Origin: JBGPTK01 sp963797765
GTDB taxonomy: Bacteria; Acidobacteriota; Terriglobia; Acidiferrales; UBA7541
Direction: 5' to 3'
Length of the DNA stretch: 64,000 nt
Assembly: GCA_963797765.1 (NCBI GenBank)
Contig: CAWCQU010000004.1
Span: 620,001 to 684,000, forward strand
The notes under the pieces were generated by a model, which was not told the DNA's origin, ran no database searches, and saw nothing but the letters and a program-made list of their open reading frames with translations. The translations under genes and the position numbers were made by a program. This document shows, in pieces, positions 27,266 through 35,258 of the stretch (positions are counted from its first letter, which is position 1; every line of letters starts with the position of its first letter).

Positions 27266-29148
27266 CACCAAGACGCTAACGTTCGATGTCTCGGCCAACT
27301 TGCAGAAACTAGTTGGTGAGGAGCTTGTCACAAACGAGGAGATGGCGATCATCGAACTAATCAAGAATGCGTATGACTCGGGTGCACGAACTGCAACAAT
27401 TAGAATCCAGCCTATTACGGCCCGCGAGCCTGGTTACATCAAGATCACTGATGACGGACCTGGGATGTCGTTTGACGAATTCAAGCGAATCTTTATGTTT
27501 GCTGGCTACAGCGAGCGGGATACTGAAGCCAAGACTGCAACAAGGATTCCCACGGGGGAGAAAGGAATTGGCCGATTCGCAGCTGACAAATTGGGTAGCA
27601 AGTTAGAATTGATTACAAAGAAGTTCGGCGGCCAGGATGCACTACGAGTTGATTTCGACTGGAGCGCATTTAGAAATAAGCGGAAGAGGTTCAGCGAAAT
27701 AAAAGTTCCGTACAGATATGTAAAGAATACTGAACTGCCCAACAGTGGCACGATTCTCATCATTCAGGGCTTGCGGACAAAGTGGGATCGCAAGAAAGCA
27801 GAGGCAATTCGAAGTTCGCTTGCTTCGCTTTTGAATCCATTTCGCAGACCCGAGCGGTTCAACGTGTACCTCCAGTATCCGAACTCCCCAGATGTTTCGG
27901 GCGAAATTCGACAGGAACCGCCGGAAAGTCCTGACTATGAATTGCGGTTCAAAGTCTCCGAAGATGGTAAACTCCTACACCGCAGACTAAAGTCACCTGT
28001 CACAAATGATTCGGATTGGACACCTGTCATCACAGGTGCAATCTTGAAGGAGCTAAGTGGTCTGAGCGGCAGGCTCCTTTACTACGTTAAACGTCCCCCG
28101 AAGAAAACTGTAAAAGGACTCCCTCCCGGCGTCCAGATCTATCGCGATGGTTTTCGTCTACAACCGTTTGGATCTCCACTAGAGCCGTGGCTTCAACTGA
28201 CAGAAAAGAGGGCGAAACGCGCGGGCCACGCTCCGCTTGTTCCTTCCCGTCTATTCGGCTTTATTGAAGTATCGCGCCTCCTCCAACCCGACATTCGCGA
28301 CATTAGCAGCCGGCAAGGGCTGATGGAAACCGACGCATTCCATCAAATGATAACTGTGCTCCGCGAGCAAACTGCATTCCTCGAACAAAACATTCGCGAG
28401 CAAGTTTCAATCCCGAGTTGGCAGGAGAGTGGCAAGGAAAAGGCAATCGAAATTGAGAGATCGAAGGTCCAAACCCTTGGAGACCTTTCAATCGGTATCG
28501 GCCACGAAATCAGACAGCCGCTGCAATCCATCACCTCTGAAGCAGGAGCAATACAAGATCGACTTGCGGAACTAAACGTTGTCGATCAAGAGCTCCGTGA
28601 CTCACTAGAAACGATTGATGACAGCATTCGGCGGATTGATGAAACCATCAAGTTCATTCAAGATTTTGCAAAAGGCGATCTTGAAGCAATCTCCGAGTTC
28701 GATCTAGCGGAAGTCGTAAAAGAAAACTTGTCGTCTGTTCGTGGGTGAAGCTAAGAGACGCGGAATCAACATCGATGCCCAAATCCCCCCAACGCAACCG
28801 GCCAAGACTAACAGGAACACAGTCGAGAGAGTACTCGTCAATGTAATGAGGAACGCGGTCGAGGCTGTCGAGGCGACGCGAAATCTCGATGAAGGTGAAA
28901 TCAAAGTAACTCTAGCATTCGCTCAGTCGGAGCATATATTGACAGTCAGGGACAACGGCGGCGGCATCCCGAGAGGAAAATAGGGCTAAGATATCAAGAC
29001 ATTTGCGACCAAGAAAACCCGAGGGCTTGGATACGGGTTATCCCACTCGCAGACCATCATTCAGGCTCACGGTGGTAAGATCACGTTCGACACCGTGGAC
29101 GGCGAGGGCACAACGTTTGTAGTTCGTTTGCCCGACGCTGCGGAGTAA
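27258..29148 (+). CDS. Cytosolic dual-GHKL ATPase / histidine kinase (paraMORC-like plus HisKA-HATPase)
   Basis: About 630 residues with no membrane segment. The N-terminal GHKL ATPase has VTNEEMAIIELIKNAYDSGA (N-box), ITDDGPGMS (G1) and PTGEKGIGRFAADKLG (G2), as in Hsp90/MutL/MORC-like ATPases, then a transducer-like region with GVQIYRDGFRLQPFG and DISSRQGLM, seen in paraMORC-type proteins. A HisKA H-box follows (GDLSIGIGHEIRQPLQSI, phospho-accepting His near residue 414), then a second ATPase: RVLVNVMRNAVEAVEATRN, TVRDNGGGIPR and TRGLGYGLSHSQTI. Breaks at about 28740 (one extra base) and a compensating pair at about 28975 and 29000 interrupt it. It overlaps the methyltransferase by 8 bases and is 3 bases from the receiver gene, its likely phosphotransfer partner. 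Having two complete GHKL modules in one chain is unusual. Confidence 0.85.
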
Positions 29149-29151
29149 TCG

Positions 29152-29645
29152 ATGCCAGCTCGTATATTACTTGTGGATGATGAAACGCTCGTTTTGCGGG
29201 GATGGGTAAAGGCACTCAGGCCGAGCGGTCATACCGTCTTCACTGCTGAAACGGAAGCTGACGCTTTGAGATCGCAGAGGCAGAACCGATTGATGTGGTC
29301 GTGGTCGACTACATCCTTGGTCGGGTGACCGGTGTGGAAGTCCTAAATGCAATCAGGAAGAAACGACCGCTCGTCCGTTCTATTCTCATCTCCGGTCAAA
29401 TCGATGAACACCTAGACGAAGAATCGGTTCGAGATTTGATCAAAGACAAGGTTGAAGTCGATCTGTACATGCACAAGCCAGTGAGGAACCAGGAGCTTCG
29501 CGATGCGATAAATGCGTTGCTCGCGAATAAGGAGGTTGATTGGAAGGTGTGGGCGCAAAAGGTTAAGGCTGCGCGCGATTCTAGACTTCAGGACGGCGCT
29601 GATGCGGCCAGCAGTCTGAGCCAACACCTTAAGAAGCGGGGTTGA
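29152..29645 (+). CDS. Stand-alone response regulator receiver (frame broken once)
   Basis: About 165 residues. The receiver has the acidic pair in ARILLVDDETLVLRGW, the phospho-acceptor Asp in VVVVDYILGR (about residue 54), the Ser of ILISGQ and the Lys of YMHKPV, so it should be phosphorylatable. After the domain there is only a short helical basic tail (DWKVWAQKVKAARDSRLQDG), no DNA-binding or enzymatic output. A T-run at about 29263-29266 has lost one base; bridging restores EADAFEIAEAEPIDV. It starts 3 bases after the kinase stop, and the PIN gene begins 3 bases after its own stop. It probably passes the kinase signal to a protein partner, plausibly the methyltransferase or PIN nuclease. 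Confidence 0.85.
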
Positions 29646-29648
29646 CTC

Positions 29649-30159
29649 TTGCGAGTCTATTTTTTCGATACTTTCCGCGCTCGTTCTCCGTTATCGGACG
29701 GGTGCCTATACCGCCAAAATAAATCGCGTTCTCACCACATCCAACTCTGAATTTCATATCTGTGAACTCTCTATAATCGAGATGTCGAGCGCTCTAGCTC
29801 GGCACTGCCGCGCTCAACATCTTGCCATCGCGGACTTTCACTCGATGCGCGGGAATTTCGAGAACGACATTGCAAGCGGCCTGTTAAGGGTTAGGAGTGT
29901 GCGCGCAATCGACCTGCGCAACGCGCGAGACCTCCTTGAAGATGCTGCAGTGGTGAACAGGCGCAATTTGCGAAGCGCTGATGCCATAATCGCTGCCTCC
30001 TGTCGAGAACTGGCACACAACTTGGGCTTGCGAGTTATTTTTTACACCAAAGACTGGGCCCAGTACTCTAGCGTTTACGACATCCAAGCATATCGGTCCG
30101 TCTTAAAGCTTCGATATCTAGGGGCGGGCAAGGGAGGAATTCCGGCCCGCACCGGATGA
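29649..30159 (+). CDS. PIN domain nuclease (VapC-like; frame broken once)
   Basis: About 169 residues. The PIN fold's four acidic residues are all visible: FFDTSALV at the N-terminus, IIEMSSAL, RSADAIIAASC and FYTKDWAQY. PIN proteins cut RNA at metal-bound sites and many are VapC toxins. The start is a TTG at 29649 (MRVYFFDT) three bases after the receiver stop; one extra T at about 29672 must be skipped to join FFDT to SALVLRYRTGAYTAK. An internal ATG at 29782 would drop half of the active site and is rejected. It is the last gene of the five-gene operon. No VapB-type antitoxin is adjacent, so control may come from the kinase/receiver pair. Confidence 0.8.
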
Positions 30160-30174
30160 CATGGTTGTGTTCTT

Positions 30175-30288
30175 CTAGTTTCCTCCGCAATGACTGTCGA
30201 AGTCCGCAGCGATTAGGGCATCATCTCTTGGCTCCTTCAATACAGGCTTTAATTTACCCAGGGCGGATGGTGTGTGTTTTTGATCCAT
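30175..30288 (-). CDS. Possible 37-residue protein opposite the PIN gene
   Basis: A short minus-strand frame beginning at an ATG (30286-30288) immediately after a GGAGGAA ribosome-site-like sequence and reading MDQKHTPSALGKLKPVLKEP and on to DSHCGGN. It ends 16 bases from the PIN stop. The composition (Lys/Pro/Asp) is protein-like, but there is no recognised motif and the spacing of the ribosome site is short. It could be a small regulator of the PIN nuclease, or chance. Confidence 0.25.
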   Translation of the reverse strand: MDQKHTPSALGKLKPVLKEPRDDALIAADFDSHCGGN

Positions 30289-30479
30289 TTCCTCCGGCGG
30301 TGGCCAACTGTCGCCGAACGGCTCGGACGCCTCCAACCTCCAATTTCGAACCTCCAGAAATTTTGAACCGATTCATCCATCTAAATACGTGACATGGTGT
30401 ATAATGGGGAAGGCCATCTGATGGACTGGGCGGCTGGGAGGAGACAGTGAGGCGGCACTTCGGCGCGAGGAGGCGAAAA

Positions 30480-30541
30480 ATAGCGCAAAGCTATGGCGAA
30501 GTTTGAGCGGAATTAGCTAAAAGCTAATCGCCACGGCGATT
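30480..30541. other. Three consecutive short hairpins downstream of the island
   Basis: ATAGC-GCAAA-GCTAT (30480-30494), ATTAGCT-AAA-AGCTAAT (30512-30528) and AATCGCC-AC-GGCGATT (30526-30541) follow each other; the last two share three bases and cannot both form fully. The block lies in the 572-base gap after the PIN gene, where besides a possible 37-codon frame and the 30640 repeat nothing else was recognised. It may be a terminator array or a structured repeat marking the island edge. Confidence 0.4.
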
Positions 30542-30639
30542 TATTAGAAATGTGTCTAAGCCCTTTCGCTTCAATGCGGAGTGCGGTTCTAATCGCCTCT
30601 ATATCGCGGGTTTTGGGGCGCTTAAAAATGAGTTCAAAA

Positions 30640-30716
30640 AAAAGGGCGCCTCGACGCACATGGGGAGAATTGAAGCGAAGAACGGGCGCAGCAAGCAGCG
30701 CCCCTACAGTCGAACG
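30640..30716. repeat. GC-rich module repeat in reverse orientation
   Basis: AAAGGGCGCC and, further on, CAAGCAGCGCCCCTAC are reverse complements of the GGCGCC and GTAGGGGCGCTGCTTG modules of the field at 24318-25372. Copies of the same repeat family therefore lie on both sides of the island operon. Confidence 0.55.
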
Positions 30717-30731
30717 TCGGAGTACAGGCCG

Positions 30732-31217
30732 TTAGCGGGAGAAGCGGCGGGTGATTAGGGAGATCGGGAGTCCTATGCAGATGATGTGGGTGATGATGGC
30801 GATCACTGTGTTGAAGAGGGAGAAGGGGCCCCGATGGGCTAGCGATAGGGGGACTACTACCCAGTACATGAATATGTAAACGAGGATGCCGTAGAGGATG
30901 CCGGCTGGAATTGGCTGCTCGAGCATGAAGCGGATCTTTCGGCTGGCTGCGTAAAATACGGAGGCTGCCGTGAAGGCGATCAGGAAGTGCAGGGCCAGGC
31001 CTAGCGCGGCTGTCTCCATGCCCATGCTGAAGGATTTTGGGCCGATCAGGGCGCTGGCGATGCCCTGCAGAATTCGCACCGGCGTGATGCCGCGGCTATA
31101 CCAGGTGAGGAACGCGGCGGTGATGTCCATTGCGCCTGCGACGAGGCCTGCGGCGCCGATGGTTGCGAATGCGCGGGAATTTGGTTCGGATAATGTTGCG
31201 GAAGTTGATGCGCTCAC
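30732..31217 (-). CDS. Small integral membrane protein of unknown function
   Basis: A 161-residue protein with about four transmembrane helices (GAAGLVAGAMDITAAFLTW, LGLALHFLIAFTAASVFYAA, GILYGILVYIFMYWVVVPL and LFNTVIAIITHIICIGLPI). The pattern GLVAGxxDI...RILQGIASALIGP...LGLALHFLIAFTAA...YGILVYIFMYWVVVPLS is one I recall from a common bacterial family of hypothetical membrane proteins; no function is known. The start is a GTG at 31215-31217 with AAGGCGG six bases upstream; an earlier ATG would add 59 unrelated residues through a leader hairpin. It is divergent from the NmrA-type gene. Confidence 0.7.
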   Translation of the reverse strand: MSASTSATLSEPNSRAFATIGAAGLVAGAMDITAAFLTWYSRGITPVRILQGIASALIGPKSFSMGMETAALGLALHFLIAFTAASVFYAASRKIRFMLEQPIPAGILYGILVYIFMYWVVVPLSLAHRGPFSLFNTVIAIITHIICIGLPISLITRRFSR

Positions 31218-31230
31218 GTTGCACCGCCTT

Positions 31231-31273
31231 GAATCCGGGAGCGGGCCCATTTTGATTGGGCGGCTCCGGATTC
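31231..31273 (-). promoter_or_regulatory. Leader hairpin just upstream of the ribosome site
   Basis: On the minus strand GAATCCGGAGC pairs with GCTCCCGGATTC, with an inner GCCCA/TGGGC helix and an A-rich loop. Its 3' arm ends directly before AAGGCGG, the ribosome site of the membrane protein gene, so folding could affect translation. No ligand class is recognised. Confidence 0.35.
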
Positions 31274-31636
31274 GTTCACCCCGATTGGGCGTTACTCTAT
31301 CAGCCTGCCGGGAAATGCCAAGTTTATTGTGGCGGGGCTGGCCATTCCCGAAATGGGAAAGATCGTTTTGGAGTGTTTGTTGAATTTGGGTCATGGGGTA
31401 CTATGTTCTCCATGACCAGGCCCCTCCCCGGCCCTGGACCGATCCTCAATATCACTGTGAGCACTACCACATAGTCTGCGCAGCTTCGCATTTCGGAGCA
31501 TGGCCGCAGGTGTCGTGGTCCCCTTACTAGAGTAGCCAAACTTTTGCCTCTCGTGGTTTGCGCGAGAGCCAACACGCAGCACCGCAAAGCAGCTTGCGGT
31601 GAAACGCATTTGTTCGATTCCAGGGGAGAGAACCAA

Positions 31637-32514
31637 ATGATTTTGATCACGGGCGCAACCGGAAACGTCGGGGTCGAGTTGGTGAAAAAACTTTCGGGAG
31701 GCGGAGAACCTGTTCGAGCATTTGTGCGCAATCGGGCGCAGGCACAAGCGATCGCGCTGCCGGGAATCGAACTGGTGGAAGGCGATTTCACGAAACCGGA
31801 AACGTTCGCGCCCGCGCTGGAGGGAGTGGACCGTTTGTTCCTTTTAATTCCTTCGTGTGCGGAAGTGGAGCAACAGCAACGGAATTTTGTCGACGCGGCG
31901 CAGCTTAGTAAAGTGAAGCATATTGTGAAGCTTTCGCAATTGGGCGCGGACAAAAAAGCTCGCGGACGATTTCAACGCTATCATGGCGCGGTGGAAAATT
32001 ATATTTTGAAGTCAGGGATTCCCTTTACTTTTTTGCGGCCGAATTTGTTTATGCAGGGGCTGCTGAATTTTCGATCGGCGATTTCGTCGCAGAGCGCGCT
32101 CTATGCGCCCGCCGGGAGACGCCAGGAGTCAGCGTGGTGGATGTGCGCGACGTTGCCTCGATCGCCGCGAAAGCATTGACCGAATCAGGACATGAGGGGA
32201 AAAGCTACGAGATCACCGGGCCCGAAGCTCTGACACACGCGGATATGGCGGATCGATTGTCACTGGCACTGGGAAAATCCATAAAGTTCGTGGATGTGCC
32301 GCCGAAAGTTTTTAAGGATGCGCTGCTTGGTTTTGGGATGCCGGCCTGGCAAGCTGGCGGGCTGGTGGAGGACTACGAACGGTACCGGCAGGGCGAGGCC
32401 GAGATGGTTACCTCGACGGTCCTCGATTTGACTGGGGATAGACCGATAACTTTTTTTCGCTTCGCGCAGGACTACGCCGCAAAATTTCTGGCGAAAGCGG
32501 CAGGCGCGCCGTGA
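31637..32514 (+). CDS. NmrA-like NAD(P)-binding SDR protein (frame broken once)
   Basis: About 293 residues of an atypical SDR related to NmrA and NAD(P)H:quinone/azo reductase-like proteins. The N-terminal dinucleotide motif ILITGATGNVGVELVKKL lies at residue 2; GVDRLFLLIPSCAEVE, VKHIVKLSQLGADK and the C-terminal VVDVRDVASIAAKALTE plus SYEITGPEALTHADMA are family hallmarks. A G-run at about 32113-32117 lacks one base; bridging gives APAGETPGVSVVDVRD. Such proteins act as redox sensors or reductases; the catalytic Tyr-x3-Lys is not clearly present. Ribosome site GGGGAGAG is 6-13 bases upstream. The 419-base gap before it holds the leader hairpin of the divergent gene and nothing else recognised. 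Confidence 0.8.
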
Positions 32515-32573
32515 GGGGCGAGTGGCCCGAACACGGATAGACATGGATGTGACCGCGCATGCTTTTGCGGTGG

Positions 32574-33541
32574 CTATTTGGAGGGTTGCTTGGCGGGCTC
32601 GGGCATGAAGTATCCGGCTTGGGCGGGGAGGCCGGCGCGTTCGAATTGGACTGTGCTGTGAGTGATTTTGAATTCGCGCTGGAGGCAATCGTTCACTTGG
32701 GAGAGAATTTTTTCGCATTGTTCCAGGTGCATGTCTGGGATGCGGACGTGGCAGGAAAGGGCTTGAAGATCGGTGCCTAGCGTCCAGATGTGGATGTCGT
32801 GAACCTCCTGGACGCCTTCGACGCGCAGAATGGCGCGGGCTACTTCTTCGAGTTGAACGCTACGGGGCAAACCTTCCAGCAGGATGTGGGTGCTTTCGCG
32901 GAGAATGCCGTAGCCGGACCAGAGGACCATGGCGCCGATGGCGAAGCCGATGGCGGGATCGACCCAGTGCGCGCCGGTCCAGTGAATTGCGAGCGCGCCG
33001 GCAAAGATGGCGATGCTGGAAAGAGCGTCGCCTGCGGCGTGCACGATGATCGCGCGGAGATTCAGATCGTGGCTGCCCTTCGCCAGAGCCAGAGTGATTC
33101 CGCCGTTCACCACCAGCGCTAGCAGCGAGATCCAGAGCATCACTCCCATATGCACCGCGACCGGATTCCGCAGGCGCGTATAGGATTCGTAGAGGATGTA
33201 GAGCGCTACGATTCCGAGGAGCAGCGAATTGACGAACGCTGCGAGAATTCCCGCGCGATGGTAGCCGTATGTTTTTTCGCGCGTGGGTGGGCGCTCCGCC
33301 AAGCGCATCGCCAGCCAGGAAATTACCAGCGTGGGGACGTCGGTGAGATTGTGGACCGCATCGCTCACGAGCGAAATCGAATGGCCCAGGTAGCCGCCGA
33401 TCAGTTCGGCAAGAACAAGGCCTAGTGTTGCGACAACGGAAATGGCCAACACGAGCGGTGAACTTGCTGGAGATAGCTGGCCGTGGGCGGGGTGGTCGTG
33501 GCTAGGCCGTGGCCGGAATGCCCGTGAGCGTGCGCGTGCAT
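32574..33541 (-). CDS. Cation diffusion facilitator (CzcD/ZitB type; frame broken once)
   Basis: About 322 residues, an inner-membrane zinc/cadmium/cobalt efflux transporter driven by proton exchange. The N-terminus MHAHAHGHSGHG...HDHPAHGQ is a histidine-rich metal-binding tail; six membrane helices follow with the metal-site motifs SDAVHNLTD in TM2 and HAAGDALSS in TM5, the linker GYHRAGILAAFVNS, and a cytoplasmic ferredoxin-like tail (EGVQEVHDIHIWTLG). A C-run at about 33505-33510 has lost one base, which would otherwise cut off the His-rich tail and leave a start inside TM1. Substrate is most likely zinc by family. Confidence 0.88.
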
Positions 33542-33657
33542 GGTTTGAATTCTACTCCAGTGGCGGGCGGGGCACAGCTTGGATTACTTGTATTGCGTGG
33601 GCTGCACTAGTATGTAGGTTGTTAATTCCTGGTAGTGGTTCCTAAGGGCCAGGGCGC

Positions 33658-33711
33658 AGCCCCGATAAAAAGAATCGCGGTGCAAAAAACGCACAAGCAG
33701 CGCCCCTAAAA
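33658..33711 (-). repeat. GC-rich module repeat, nearly identical to 24937-24990
   Basis: The reverse complement reads TTTTAGGGGCGCTGCTTGTG then CGTTTTTTGCACCGCGATTC and TTTTTATCGGGGCT, differing from the 24937 copy at only a few bases over 54. The 332-base gap between the CDF gene and the MBL-PilZ gene contains this copy and nothing else recognised. Confidence 0.7.
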
Positions 33712-33873
33712 GTTGAAGCGAATGCGCATGGGGCGCGATGCGCGTAACGAACGCATTTTGGGAAAGATAATTGACTTGGCTCGGAAGCACCGCCTACCAT
33801 ACATTACTCTTGGTTTAATTCAATTTTTTGGAGAAAAACTTTCGCGCTGCGGTGCGCGGCAAGAACCCTCTCG

Positions 33874-35070
33874 ATGGCCGACGACACAACCAAGCTGGTT
33901 TTCTGGGGAGTGCGCGGCTCGACGCCCACGCTCGACCGCAGCACCTGGCGCTACGGCGGAAACACGGCTTGCCTGGAAATTACCGCTCCGGATGGCACGC
34001 GCTTCATTCTCGATTGCGGCAGCGGAATCCGGAACCTGGGCAATCGTTTGACGGAGCAAGCGGGCGACCGGCCCATTGAAGCGCACATTCTGGTGACGCA
34101 TTATCATTGGGATCACATCCAGGGTATTCCCTTTTTCAATCCGTTTTACTCCGCGCAGAATAAATTTCATTTTTACAGTTTCCAATCGAAGTATCTGGGC
34201 GCGAACAGCCTGCGACAAGTGCTGGAAGCGCAACTCGCGCGCCCGTATTTTCCAGTCGACCTGAGCGTGATGACAGCAACCCGAAAATTTCACGAGATCA
34301 AGGGCGGCGAACAAATCGAAATCAACGGGACTCGAATTTCCTCGCGCTGGCTGAACCACCCGCAAGGATGCCTGGGTTACCGGGTTGAGACGTCGGCGGG
34401 CACCATTGTGTTCGCCACGGACAATGAGCCGGGCGTGCCGGAACTCGATCAGAGTCTCCGCGAACTGGCCCGGGATGCGGATATTTTTATTAATGACGCG
34501 CAGTATTCGCCCGAACAACTCGCGAGCACACGCAAGGGATGGGGACATTCCACGTGGCTCGAAGGCGTGAAGATTGCGCGCGAAGTGGGCGTGAAGAATT
34601 TGATCTTGTTCCATCATGATCCGGATTCCTCGGACCGGACGGTGGACGGATATTTGCAGGCGGCGCGGCAGGAATTCCCCAATGTGTGGGCGGCAACGGA
34701 AGCAATGACCATTAAGTTGCAAAAAGGAAAGAAAGTGGAAGTGACGCTGCGCGAATCGCGCACCGGACAGCGCCGCGCCGTCAGCTTTCCGGCCACGGTG
34801 ATGGGGCAAGGCGAAGATGGCAGCGCTTTCGAAGAACGAACCATGCTGCGGGATCTGAGTTTGAACGGCGCTTACCTTTGCCTATCGCACCGGCCCAAAC
34901 TGCAATCGGAGCTGCGCTTGCTGATTGAAACTGCCACGGGGCAGAATTATCGCAGCGTTATGTCTTTGCGCGGAACCGTGGTCCATCGAGAGAACGGAAA
35001 AGATAAAGAACAAATTGGCGTCGGCGTACTGTTCGTCGAAGAGCCCGATCCCAACCGCGCACGCGACTGA
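33874..35070 (+). CDS. Metallo-beta-lactamase fold hydrolase fused to a PilZ-like domain
   Basis: 398 residues. The N-terminal MBL domain (about 1-265) resembles the PhnP/RNase Z-like branch: FWGVRGSTPT, the metal motif VTHYHWDHIQGI, LNHPQGCLGYR, FATDNEPG and NDAQYSPEQ with GHSTW. The C-terminal part (about 290-390) has RRAVSFPATV, LRDLSLNGAYLCLSH and IGVGVLFVEEPD, matching the order of PilZ motifs (DLSxxGxxL). This suggests a hydrolase, perhaps phosphodiesterase, whose activity or location responds to cyclic di-GMP. The R-rich first PilZ motif is only partly matched (ESRTGQRRAVS). Ribosome site is not obvious. Confidence 0.82.
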   Translation: MADDTTKLVFWGVRGSTPTLDRSTWRYGGNTACLEITAPDGTRFILDCGSGIRNLGNRLTEQAGDRPIEAHILVTHYHWDHIQGIPFFNPFYSAQNKFHFYSFQSKYLGANSLRQVLEAQLARPYFPVDLSVMTATRKFHEIKGGEQIEINGTRISSRWLNHPQGCLGYRVETSAGTIVFATDNEPGVPELDQSLRELARDADIFINDAQYSPEQLASTRKGWGHSTWLEGVKIAREVGVKNLILFHHDPDSSDRTVDGYLQAARQEFPNVWAATEAMTIKLQKGKKVEVTLRESRTGQRRAVSFPATVMGQGEDGSAFEERTMLRDLSLNGAYLCLSHRPKLQSELRLLIETATGQNYRSVMSLRGTVVHRENGKDKEQIGVGVLFVEEPDPNRARD

Positions 35071-35184
35071 GCAATCCCCTGCAAAACATGAACCTGAATC
35101 GGCCGCGTGGAAGCGACGCTGGCCGTTGGCGGCTTTTGCCATTGGTTTTCCGTGGCACCGCCACTCGAGTGTTTAGATGTCCTC

Positions 35185-35209
35185 GCACAGCCAGGAGTGG
35201 ATGTGCTAC
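35185..35209 (-). repeat. GCACAGCC palindromic repeat, copy 2
   Basis: Reverse-orientation copy of the element at 17154-17180 (reverse complement GTAGCACATCCACTCCTGGC and TGTGC), with one changed base in the left arm. It lies between the MBL-PilZ gene and the ICL/PEPM gene. Confidence 0.55.
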
Positions 35210-35258
35210 TGAAACCGCGCTGCGCTAGAATGTTTGGTGCTTTTAGGATACGAAGCCG

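Noticed and set aside
30156..30392. 78-codon frame overlapping the PIN stop by ATGA
   Set aside because: The overlap looks like coupling, but the translation is low in conserved features and rich in Pro/Arg/Cys without structure.
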